Assembly: GCA_014925825.1 (NCBI GenBank)
Contig: JACGCK010000014.1
Span: 62,001-126,000 of the forward strand
DNA length: 64,000 nucleotides
From: Pholiota molesta
Taxonomy: Eukaryota > Basidiomycota > Agaricomycetes > Agaricales > Strophariaceae
Direction of reading: 5' to 3'
Made by a program: the position numbers and the translations under genes. How positions within the stretch are numbered: position 1 is the first letter of the stretch; every line of letters begins with the position of its first letter. The notes under the pieces were generated by a model that was not told the origin of the DNA, did no database searches, and was given only the letters and a program-made list of their open reading frames with translations. This document shows positions 1-10,787 of this stretch, piece after piece.

Positions 1-2476
1 TGAGAACTTGAGATAGACAGTGCTGAAGGAAGAGACATGCGAGAGAATATGAAGGAAAGGGGAAGAAAGTGGACAGAGTCAAAATGGGAGCGAGAGCGAG
101 AGCTTGGCGAGAGCAAGGAAATTAGTTGAGCTAGAAGACTCTAGAGCGTTGCGAGAGCAAGCCTCGAGAGGCCATATGCACTGCCTCAAAGTTATGTGTC
201 AAGCTTGTGTGTCAGCTTTCTCGTGACGTTTGGCCCTCTTCCTCGCTTTATTATATAGATGGGATTGGTTGGGGTATTGTCATGCGAAAAATCGGAGACA
301 ACGCACGACGCACCGCTCTGACAAAAGGTGCTGTATTGTGACCTTGCGAACCCCCTTTGATATGATTCCACATCGATGAAGAGATATTGATCTACGCAGT
401 AGAAAATATAGTTCGTCATCGCGAAGAACAAGAGAACTAAGCACGAAGTAAGCTTACCCGGGGGTGTGATGTATACTGCGATTGCTATACGCTGGGACTC
501 CTCAGCGCTAGATCGTATTTCCTCCTCGCAGAGTGTTACTCAAATTAGGCGTCGCTCCGCTACGTTGGCCTTCAAAATCAGTTCTAACAGATGCTCAGTA
601 GAAATGATCATGTATTAGCGCACTGATTACGGTACAGTTTGCCTTCCACAATTTCTTATACGTACTCTACCCTAAGGCATGAATGAATTCCACCTCCGTC
701 TGCACATATGTACGCGCTGCGTATGCCTTCCAGCCTATCAACACGGTCGGATGGAATCATAATCCATGAAGGGGTCAATGGGAGTTGGCCATCGTAATAT
801 CGAGCTGGATGGACCGCGTTATTCGCTGCGTACTGATGAGGCAGGGACAACGACGGCGACCAAGAAGCAAGTAAGTGCTTACCTGAGCCATGCTCGAGCC
901 TGTGTATACGCGCTGGTGCTCGTCTTCTTGTAGCAATTACAAGGACGGGTCCCGCCTGATTGGGGGCGGATGCGTTCGTCGTCGTTATCACCGTCGAATA
1001 TTGTCAGGTTCGGTGTCGACGACTTCATGTCTGCGACGATTCTGGTAGAGGTAGATGTTGATGCAGGGGTCTTGACTCCGGTGAAGTGGTAGAAAACCCT
1101 CCCCTTTTGCCTAGTTAGTTCCTGGTACGAAAGGCAGGGGGCGAAAAACCCTAAACCAAAAGTTCTTGCGCGTCTTGTTGCCGTTGTCGTCCACCGTTGG
1201 TCGCCTTTATCTGTCGTGGTCATCGACTGCCGTCATCGGGTTTCTGTTGTCCTCGTCAGTCACGCTGTACATGTCAGGCATCGTCGACAAATGTCGTCGG
1301 CGGCGGGACTATCAGCTGTGATATGGGAATGGATGCGGATGTTCATACGGGCAAAGTCGCGCCGATGCTTCAGTAGGTAGATTTCCGCCAGTTCTATACA
1401 TGGCCATTGCTGTTAGTGAACCGCGAATCTCCTAAGGAATATGGATCAACCTGGTTACCTGCATGAAAGAAAGGTCGTCAACGCGCCTTGCCTTGTCGAT
1501 CTATCGCCTACAATGTCAAGGCCATGCTGCGATCAACCGTCGTTTTCTCTGAGTCGTGTCGTCGCCATTAATTAGTTGCAAAATGCAGGCCCCCCAAGAA
1601 GAATGAACTCACCCGCGTGGAAGGTAAGACGTCGACGCGTCCAACGCGTCCTGGGTCCAGGAAGTCGGCCAGCACAGAGGATCTCCCTGCCTATGTAATC
1701 CAACGGGCTAAACTATCCAGTTGCAGAGGGCGGGGTTACTGGCAGCGTACTGATGGACCTCCTTTGCGGGTTTGGAGGTTGCTCATCGTGTGTGGGTGTC
1801 AAGAACGTCGATGATTGGCATTCAACAAACGGTACCTGCTCACATGATCTCGGCCCGTGCGTGCCACTGCGTATGCCAGGCGTACGCTGTTTGTCCGCTG
1901 TCTTCCGCTATAACATCGCCGTTGCCTCTCACTCACTGCTTGCTTGTATGCCCAATAACGGTCCTGATCTTGCTATTCAGAAATCTTCGAATATATCGAG
2001 TCTAATTCGGTGCTTTATTGCACATACACACCTCTCTTGTCCTCAAGTACGGGTACAGCGGTGTTCGAAGTGGGAGACGGGAGAACCTCCTAAGCCGGCG
2101 CAGGAAGTGGGTTCGTGGGTTCGTCCGCGGTCAAGGGGCTATTGCGGGATTTACAATCTTAATCGACATATCTAACGGGAGTGTCCTAGTTGATGTGTCT
2201 GATGTTGTAAGAAAGATGGCACCTTGATCTAGAACGAACAGCCTTCACCGAGCACGGCCTCCATGTGAACAAGAGGTTGACACAAGGTTGACATATCTGT
2301 TCAGCGTGCCTGATAAGAGTGGGTTTCCCTCGTCGCAGCCTTCGTTGTACGATATCCTCTCGCACAATAACAACGTGACTTTCTGGTGAGCTAGCCTTAC
2401 CACCATCGATGACAGTCTTACCACCTATACAATTCTCTCGCATCGCAGACAGCCTACAATCTTCACGCCCGCTAAC
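1..2476. other. No supported gene
   Basis: The first 180 bases are purine-rich with GAGAGCGAGAG-type runs. Short open frames on both strands (for example 656-1223 minus, rich in Thr, Ser and Arg) show no recognisable domain and no convincing chain of phase-compatible exons. Positions 1,000-1,600 are rich in CGTCG words. The stretch may hold an eroded or unrecognised gene, but I cannot support one. Confidence 0.4.
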
Positions 2477-4927
2477 ATGGACACTAACGAGAAGGCTTCA
2501 TCAAGTGATAACGCCACGTTTGATAAAGCTCGAACACAGACAGCTGGCCGCCCCATCCTCAGAGAATCTCGGAACGCAGGTGAGTCGCTACGAATGGTAT
2601 AAGGCATTGGTTGAAATTGCATTCGTGTATATATTAACCCTACTCCCGTAGGTTCTCAAAGCGTTGAAGCTGAAACATTGCTCCAGGCCTTGAGGAGTGT
2701 GATCATTCCCCTCGTGCGTCCAGCGGATGGCGAACATAAATGTGGTTAGTGAATCGACTGATACTCAAAATATCCCACAATTGATTACTTCAGACGTCAA
2801 AGAAATCGCATCGGGGCCCGATGGAAATCAATTCATCATCGCTCTACAGAGATTCATGACATCGTTTCTACACTCTCAACGGGGTCCTGTAGGTGGGGTC
2901 GAGGTTGACTTGAATGGTGTGTATGAATCATTTTGGTGCGGCACATACGTCGACACATCTGAGCTGAAACCAAAACTAGAAACATCGGCGATACCTATTG
3001 ACTATGACGAAGACTCTTCTGGACCGGAGTCGATATTCAACGCAGACTCTCCAGCGAATAGCCCTTCGTACAACGCTCATAGCTCCGTCTATGTAACAGA
3101 TTCGGAGTCGGAGAGGAGTCAAGATCAAGAAGGCGTGGATCCGAAGAATAGTATGTCCAAAACTTCTCGCCTGACATCATCGCGCAGCAAATGATAAAGG
3201 GTTTTGTGATATAGAAAGGTCGACGTTAATAGGCTTACGTTCCCCCATTACAGCCGTGATTAGCAACAGGGGGTTAGCGCGCCTTGGAGGTGCAGTTCAT
3301 TCGTTTTCATCAGCGCCCAAGGTACTAAGCTATGTGTTCAGGTACTCTTGAGCAACTAAGGCCGCGATTGATCGAAAAAGCTTTGAAGGCACTGCGAGAA
3401 CATGTTTTCAACGCCATGCCCATTCGTCTCCTGCATTTCAAACCACACCACTCCAAGCTTCAGATCACACTTATTGAAAGAGGCGAAATCTACGCATGTA
3501 TCGCGTCCGAGCTCCAGCGCCGCATCAACATCGCAGACGTGTCCCGCATAATCAGCCGCCTGGAAAAAGATAAGCTTTTACCCAAACAGAGAGCAGAGGA
3601 GGCCGCGATTGCGCAAATCATAAGGGAATATTCGAGATATGCGATTCTGTCGCATACTTGGCTCCGCGGCGCAGCTGGCGAAGTCACCTACGGCGATTGG
3701 AACGGGGGAGAATTCGACGAGCACCAGCCAGGATACCGCAAGCTGCTGAATTTCTGCAAAGCCGCATGGGAAGACCACAGAGTCGCTTTCGGTTGGATGG
3801 ACACCGTCTGCATCAACAAAGAAAGCAGCTCCGAGCTCGATGAATCCATTCGCTCCATGTACGCATGGTATCGCCTTGCGCATGTTTGCGTCACCTATCT
3901 CGCGGAGACTGTGACGCTAGCGGATATGGCTAACGACACCTGGTTCACGCGTGGATGGACGTTGCAGGAGCTACTCGCGCCCTCTCAGATGAAATTCTAC
4001 AACGCCGATTGGAAGAAACTCGTCGAATCCTTGGAGAACGACAAAGAGAACTTCGGCGTCCTAAAACAAATCGAACGAGCGACGACGATTACAGAGAATG
4101 AGCTGAAATGGCATATTCTGGCGTTGCCTATATCGCGCAGAATGCAAATGGCAGCACCTCGCCAGGTCACACGCGAAGAAGACAGCGCATACTCTCTGAT
4201 GGGTATTTTCGGTGTCAGCATTTCAACTGCCTATGGAGAGGGTTCCGGACGCGCGTTCTGCCGCCTTCTCCAGGAGATCCTCAATACCACGTCATTTAGT
4301 GTGGTGGACATATTCAACTGGGGAGGTGACGACAGATCCCTTATCTCGGCCCTTCTTCCATCTAGTCCACGCCTCTATCTGCGTCGCCCTACCTTTCAAC
4401 TGCTGGATATCGCAATGAATCCCATCGAACCCCTGATGCTCACCCACCTCGGATTGCGTGTAACCGTCGTGCTCATGTCTGCGATATCAATTCAGAATCC
4501 CGCGTTGCGATACGACTCGATCGGAGATTATCATGCTGTAACTAATGTTCTCGCCCATACTCATTACGTTTCGGCCAACAAAATCATCCCAGGAACCTAT
4601 AGCGTGTTAGACGCCAGGACCTCTCTGGATGATGGCTGGAAAGAGGAGCAAAACTGGTATCAACTGCCGCTTGGGATTCTGAACATTGGAATTATGGACG
4701 ATTCCGTAATATTGGTTCCGACCCACTGCCTTGCAGTAGGCTTGTATCGTGATATGGGTCGTCCTTGCAAACTCCCTACCGAAGCACCTATTATCTTCAC
4801 TCTCAACAAACGACTGCGATCGAATGGAAACAACGCCGAAAATTCTAACAAATGGAATGGTTATTACCGTATCGAACGAAGTGAGCTGGCAAGCCATGGG
4901 ATGAAGTTAGTTACATTGCATTTGTAG
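2477..4927 (+). CDS. HET-domain (heterokaryon incompatibility type) protein
   Basis: The large last exon (about 3,350-4,927) encodes a HET domain. It opens with RYAILSHTW about 107 residues into that exon, followed by GEVTYGDW, GWMDTVCINKESSSELDESI, CVTYLAET, WFTRGWTLQELLAP and TREEDSAYSLMGIFG. These are hallmark blocks of fungal HET proteins, which act in recognition of non-self after cell fusion and in programmed cell death. Three phase-compatible upstream exons are visible: 2477-2579, 2652-2744 and one from 2794. They supply an N-terminal region beginning MDTNEKASSS. The junction between about 3,150 and 3,350 is not resolved; an in-frame stop at 3192 shows that splicing is needed there. 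No NACHT, ankyrin or WD part is seen, so it is a stand-alone HET protein of about 650-700 residues. Truncated relatives lie at 25.1-26.3 kb and 45.6-46.1 kb. Confidence 0.85.
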
Positions 4928-5923
4928 AAAGAATATTGTGCACTTCAGGCTCATCTATGTATAATTGAACGTTTGAACTTCTACGTAAGTATTTCTCATC
5001 AGGAAGAAGAGCAGGATGTATTTGTAAAATGAATAGTCGAAATTCAGAAAGCTCTCCGACCTCCTAAAAGTGACGTTGAGCTAGCATATGTTGGAGGTCG
5101 ATCATATACTTCGACTACCTAAATACAATTCGAGGTTTGAACTTTGAACTGCAGCTATGTAGAGCTCCGACAAATTGATACGTCCAACTCGCGAAAGTCC
5201 GATTTTTTCGGGCTAAAGATAAGAACGAAGAATCCTTCACGGCGACGAGACATCGACGTATGCACAATAAGAGCATGTGAATCAGCGAGAGATACCAACT
5301 AAGTGAGGGTGGAATAGGGTATCCACATGGCCTTGTCAAGGGGGTAGACGCCCATCCGATTTCAGCGCGTGTGAGCCAGTGAGAGGTCAGTGAGGATGAT
5401 ACCCTTGCTCTAGGGGGTACATGCCCGTCCGATTTCAGCGCAGACGCTGGTTGCCATCGGCTCTCGTGTTAGCGAATTATTGAATATATGTACGAAGGTT
5501 GCGAACCATCGTAGACCATCGTCAGGCGATTGACGGTATCTATAAAATGTGTACTCACAAAGACAAACTTCTCCGCGATTGCAGCGGCAAATACTGAGGG
5601 AATAAGAAGCCTTACCAACTGAGTTCAAGCGGAATGGACAGTACCAACAATTTAAATTTGGTACCAATCGTGCAACAATATTTTCATGAGAAGAGAGAAT
5701 GAGAACAGATATCTGGCGGCAAGAGTGTATGTAGGCTCACTCAGCAGCATGACCAGACCTACGCCCAGGGCCCATTCATTTCACGGCTCTATGAGCCCGG
5801 TCGACGAATGAGTTGCAATCATAGAATCTGATTGGAAATTTGGATTGGCGGGTACGTTCCAACCGTGTAGATACGTAGGGATACGTCTGGACACATACCC
5901 TCTTCTGCTTGCTGCTGGATCAC

Positions 5924-5973
5924 TATAAAGGCGGTGACGATGAAAAGGAAACAGCAATATCGTTTGATACGAT
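5924..5973 (+). promoter_or_regulatory. TATA box and start-site palindrome
   Basis: TATAAA lies at 5924-5929, and the 15-bp interrupted palindrome ATCGT-TTGAT-ACGAT at 5959-5973, about 30 bases downstream. A probable 5' untranslated exon ending CAGCTGCAG is followed by a GTGAGT donor near 6,000. The same arrangement precedes the copies at 35.7, 24.1 and 44.8 kb. Confidence 0.65.
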
Positions 5974-6185
5974 TTCACTCCCATACACAGCAGCTGCAGG
6001 TGAGTAGCTTCGCATTGTCATGAGAATTGCGAGCTCACCCATCTTCGAAGGCCGGCCTTTGTATTCGAGCATTTTACCGCCGCAAGACACTCTCCTAGCC
6101 CTTGACGATCTTCGCTGTAAGTGGGCCTTGTATCCTTTGAATTCTGTATTCATCATTCAGTCTAGCGATCTTCCAGACCTTCGCC

Positions 6186-6777
6186 ATGCGTATCTCCGCA
6201 CCTTTCATCGTCTGCATTACGCTGCTCATCGGAAACTCGCTCGCCGCCCCCATCTTCATAGAGTCGAGCGACGAACTCGTCGCGCGCATAACCCACGCAG
6301 AAGAAGCCGCCGCAGTCCACGCGCAAATCCACCAGCATGTCAACCCGAAAAAGAACACCTCTGTCTTCTGGTCGGGAGAATACCGCGACGCCAACGGGAA
6401 GATGGTCTCCGCCGGCGACCACGCCCGACAACAAGAAAAGGCGTCAGGAAGGGAGACGCTCGAGGACCATTTGCACAGCAAAGGCATCCATATCCCAGAT
6501 CGCAACCCCGAAAGCCGGAAGCTCTGGCTCACCGCCTCGACGGTGTACGCGGAGCGCTCGAAGGGCGAGGTGCATACGTATCTTGGGACGCACCAGTCGC
6601 CTCACAGCGTCTATAATACTCTGGAGAAGCCGGCGCTGATGAATAACCCGCACGTCAAGAAAGTCACGGAACATCAGTTGCCTCATGGTGCGAAAACGAT
6701 TGTGAAGTGAGTTCTGCAGATTGTTAGCGGTGTCGATTGGAACTGACATGGGTTTTAGAGGTCACAGGAGGCGTTGA
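6186..6777 (+). CDS. Small secreted protein, FWSG/TLED family, copy 1
   Basis: The start MRISAPFIV... gives a clear signal peptide ending near NSLAA-PIF. The mature domain of about 150 residues carries TSVFWSG, DANGKMVS, GRETLEDHLHSKGI, LWLTASTVYAER, SVYNTLEKPALM and VTEH. A 52-bp intron (6707-6758) splits the terminal Lys codon; the last exon adds only GHRRR before TGA. The paralogue at 35.2 kb keeps the same intron and a similar basic end (GHKKR), which supports the model. From memory, the FWSG...TLE...W..AS..YA order resembles C-terminal modules of bacterial polymorphic toxin-type proteins; this was not checked and the activity is unknown. It converges on the WW-like gene ending at 7028, with a gap of about 250 bases. 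Confidence 0.75.
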
Positions 6778-7027
6778 AGGATGTAGGCGCGTGGTTGTCG
6801 AGAAATGTAATATGAACGGGTTTTCGATATGTATAGTCGATTTAGCTGGAAATTGATGTCAAGCATGGGTGATACCTCCACGTTCTCATTTGATGATTAG
6901 TTCCAAGCTAAGAGTCAGATTTGAAGTCAAGGTCATTGACCCATAATATCGCTACTTCTCCAAGCTGTCGCGGTAAACCGAGAATCGTCAAATTAGGTCA
7001 GACAACCTGACATCGCTGCGCACCTTC

Positions 7028-7421
7028 CTATACATCTTTGATGTCTTTTCCGCCACTTTTTGCCTTCTGTTCAGCCATCTCCTTGATATACTCCTCAACA
7101 TCCGATACAGAGTTCCAATATTCCCTTGCACCAGGTATACGGAGAATTTCCTCAGCGGTCGCACCCTCCGGCGTATACCACGTCTGTTCGCCTGTCTTCG
7201 GGTTCACAAAGTCTTTATCCCTTCCACCGGGGCTGGTCTTGATAATCTGCCAGTCTTCTGGTACGAATGATTTCGGCTGCGCATAAGAAATCATAGGATC
7301 GCATGGACGGCAGCGAGCACTTTAACAAGGAGCGCACCATCCGGATAGCTGTCGTGGTGTGCAAATGCCGTGTGGGGAAAGCTCGAAGAGCAGCCGTGTT
7401 GCAGGAAATCAGGCGGAACAT
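7028..7421 (-). CDS. Predicted mitochondrial WW-like small protein, copy 1
   Basis: Exon 1 (7421-7338) encodes an Arg-rich, acid-free leader (MFRLISCN...RHLHTTTAIRM), typical of a mitochondrial presequence. A 61-bp GT-AG intron (7337-7277) follows, then an exon of about 83 residues beginning PKSFVPEDW. That exon has W-(x)n-F-V-N-P-K-T-G-E-Q-T-W-Y-T-P, matching the two-Trp plus Pro pattern of a WW domain with a longer loop, then an acidic and Lys-rich helical tail ending GGKDIKDV. Total about 111 residues. Two paralogues (21.0 and 42.7 kb) have the intron at the same codon. Family function is unknown to me; a proline-motif-binding role in the matrix is inference. Confidence 0.7.
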
Positions 7422-10411
7422 GGGAGGTAAAGACCGTTGCGGGAGGATGGTAGTGTTGTAAAGAGAGAGGTTGAGCGACCAGGTGTGTTGCAGGCGACTT
7501 GAAGACGTAATTTCAAATTTGTATGGTTGATGGATATCGTAACAAATTGAAATAGCACTGCCTCCTACCATCCATAAGTACTGAGTACTGATTGACGGTA
7601 TGATGCGAATCCGATTCTCTCTCTATTGTTTACGATTCGTTATTTCGCGATGTTGACTCTGTGGGGCTACTCAAGTAGCCAAGTATCAAATGCTCAGCTT
7701 GATGAAGCGTCGAAGGGTTTATTAATAGTCGCAAGTCGGCCCGAGCTGACTAATCTTCGTTGAATAGCAAGTGCAACGACGACGACACCCGTAATCGATT
7801 AATCCTCCACCACCTTCCATCATAAGCATCCCATTAGGCCCTGACTATTGCCACTGCAGGGAACTCTTGTGGCTGATATATGCACCGCAAACAGGTACGC
7901 AATCGATCCAAAGTCACCGACGTTGTTCAAGTTCCGTCATGCATAATCAGCAACAGCTACAACTTACACCTAGCATAAAACCAGACAACGAATCATTTTC
8001 AGTACTTATAACGGTCAGCGCATGTGCTCATAGACACCCGCTATTGAAGCTATTAGCGTGTAAAGGGAAGAATGAAATACGCTGATGACAGTAGGTCCCG
8101 TTATTCCACTTCCACCGTCTACGATGCGGTTGAATTGTCTTCCAGATCGCGGCGAAGAATAGCGACACATTATGACGCCAGGCGCACTCATGGCTCTCCT
8201 TGGAAAAATATTGCGTTGGTTTTGAAAAGGAAAGGGCTTCTATGAGGCCACCTCGGGGCACCGCATCATACCAGGCGCCCCAGACTTCGCGGCTCCTTGG
8301 CTTCTGCGGATTATCCGGAATGTCGCGTTTGATCCTATGGCATGAATTGTGCGGACTACCGCACCGACAACAAATCTCGTCATCCCAATTATCATCCTGT
8401 CGCTCTCCCTCAGGTTTTTTGGAGGTAAGTGCAAAAAGGTGCATCACCCTATATACACGATGTTTCAGCGATGCGCTCTTACGATTCATTTCGTGTCTGC
8501 TCCATGCCTTTTGTTTGGGCCCTCCTCTGTGCACTACCCCCCACTTAGATGATCAGTCGAACGTACCGATCTATCGTGGCCATGCAGGGAATTCCGAATT
8601 TGCGCGGCTATTTGGACTTGGCATCTGTACACGAGACGTGCCTCTGGCTGTTTGAAACGATAATTGTTATGTGGATTGTCAGTATCTTCGAACTGTTGGA
8701 AGGGTCATTTCCTTATTGTGCGCATTATGCTTGCTACCGTTTCCCCTCATCGATGTCAAGTATGAGAGCGATCTAGCGCGATCTTCTCGCATCACGTCCA
8801 GCCATCGACGAGATTCACGGCAGTCTGAAGCTCCTGGCTGCTCCTGGTGGTCAAGGGAGGGAGGTTATTTTGCGATGAACTGCTGAGGCAGGTCAAGGAT
8901 CGAGGAATACGCCCCGAGTATGCGATCGGAAATGCTTCGCAGCGCTCCGAGTTGGCGATCTGTGATGCATTTATATTTTCGATGCAGCTGACAGTGACAC
9001 GGCCGATAGCGATGCCGCTGAAGAATGGAAAGTGAGTTCCGCAGTGATACAGTCGTTCAATAGAATGTTCGCCGGGATCATGGGATGCTAGCGCTTCCGA
9101 GTCAGCGAGAGCAGGTTAATGTGGCAGCACAACGAGTTGATGGGACTTGACAAGAGCGTGTTGAGAGCGTGGATGGTGCTATCGATGGTATTACGATGAG
9201 CGATCTCCACAATGTTATCTTATCTGAATCTATTTCTTAATACCTCTTTGCAAGAGGTTACGTTTGAGTTAAGTACTTGTACATCTCGTACACGGTAGTT
9301 ATAATTTATAAACGTCTGCCTTGTTTATTATCTATGATCTACATAGCCCGCGAGAGTGAGTTGATGTTCAATCATGTTAAGAGTCAACGTGCATCCCATC
9401 TACCATCCATCCATCCAAGACAGGCCAAACTGCCGCTTCCGCGAATACAAAACCAGACATTGCTGAAGGCTCTACAGGTTTGCACGCGCCCGTCCGAATT
9501 GGATCTTTAACTGAGCACTCCAAGTATATATGTACTAGAAAGCTAATCTTTGCAGTTACTCGGGATTTTTAGCACCACCCCTGGGCCTGGGATGGGAATT
9601 AATCAAAGATATCAATCATCAATCAAAGATATGAACAGAGGACGGGTTTTGATGGCAGTCTTAATTACGTAATAGTGGCGGTGCTTCAGCGCGCGCGGTC
9701 ACCACTGGGTGCGTGTTCGCGCAATGCAATCAAAGCGCAATGTTCGTGTCCAATCTGCGCGTCTTTCCAACGTCGCATCCTTTGAGTCCAGTATGTGTGC
9801 TCTATATACCAATATTTGAACCAAATATCATAATACCTGAGTTTAAGCTGACAATTGACAAATATGAGATTGGAGAAGATTTATTGACAAGGTAAGTCAA
9901 AGGTAAGTACCCACTACAGATGGTTGTGATTCGATACCTCTGAGTGAGCCCATTTTTATCTTTTCAGAAGGGTAGGTAAATTAGATATGGACAGCTTATA
10001 AAAGGGCCAGGGTGAAGCTCTGGCCCAAATTTTCTCAGCAGTATATCCAATGGGAAGCTTTAAATTGGTTAAAATAGTAAGATAGTAGGACTGAATTGCA
10101 TATCTTCACTCTTGAGCACTTCAATATTATTTTCGTAAGACTGGGCCAGGGCGTAGCTCTGGCCCACATATTTGTGAAATCATAGAATAAGATGAAGCAG
10201 CCAAAAGGCACTATCAATATGCCTATAAAAATTTGATTCCCTTTTACTTTTACTTTTGGACAACTTTCATAATTCCTTATTTTACTCTGCTAATTTTTGG
10301 CTCAATTCCGACTTTTTTGTGCCTAATTTGACTTGAATTTAACTCTGAAATGATGGAAACATATATTCTCTATTTCTAAGGACTATGTACAGAGGCGCAA
10401 GGCGCCGACTC
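7422..10411. other. Long stretch without a supported gene
   Basis: Open frames here are short and overlap on both strands. The 8,130-8,330 minus-strand frame (containing AWYDAVPRGG and SKESHECAW) looks protein-like, but no exon chain or domain could be built around it. Positions 9,540-10,340 are AT-rich. A gene between about 8,000 and 9,050 is possible but unproven. Confidence 0.4.
10004..10165. repeat. Pair of short hairpins with GGGCCAG/CTGGCCC arms
   Basis: GGGCCAG...CTGGCCC occurs at 10004-10026 and again at 10143-10165, with nearly the same loop (GGTGAAGCT and GGCGTAGCT). The AT-rich surroundings suggest a small degenerate MITE-like or duplicated hairpin unit. No target duplication was identified. 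Confidence 0.5.
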
Positions 10412-10448
10412 AAAGGGGGTCCAGGGGCGCAGCCCCTGGACCCCCTTT
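10412..10448. repeat. Perfect 17-bp inverted repeat
   Basis: AAAGGGGGTCCAGGGGC (10412-10428) is followed by a 3-base loop and its exact reverse complement (10432-10448). It lies about 340 bases upstream of the LAMTOR1-like start. It could be a repeat remnant or a strong RNA hairpin; a regulatory role is not shown. Confidence 0.75.
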
Positions 10449-10787
10449 CGCGAACCTCCGACGCGTAGCGGCGGGCATAAAGCTTGTTAAAGCTGAAGCG
10501 CTGAAGCGCCGAGGATGGGCCGACAGCGCCAAGACAGCGCTGAAGCGACGAAGCGACTAGGTTTGCGTGGGAACGCTGCTTACGTGTCCCTGATCGCCAT
10601 TGCTTGTCTCCTGGGCTGTGTCTTTCACACAACCCGGCCACCTATCCTGCTTCCGCCCCCTATCTCGTACGTCCCATGCTGCTGCCATTTCCTAAGACTC
10701 GCAAACTGATACGGTGTGCTACGGTGTGCTTCAGGTAGACCCTGGACCACGCATTGCGGGATCACTACAGCGAAGACGGGAAGCGGG

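Larger units (their letters stand above)
5260..6777. repeat. Block C: inverted duplicate of 35,163-36,740
   Basis: This stretch holds a secreted-protein gene, its promoter and about 900 bases of upstream sequence. It is repeated in opposite orientation at 35,163-36,740. Matching landmarks are the paired 'ATCCGATTTCAGCGC' words near 5,355 and 5,430 (reverse complement near 36,560 and 36,635), the TATA box, the palindrome at the transcription start, and the gene through its last small exon. Similarity runs to the 'AATAAGAGCATGTG' word at the outer edge. No terminal repeats typical of a transposon were seen, so it reads as a segmental duplication. Confidence 0.8.
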
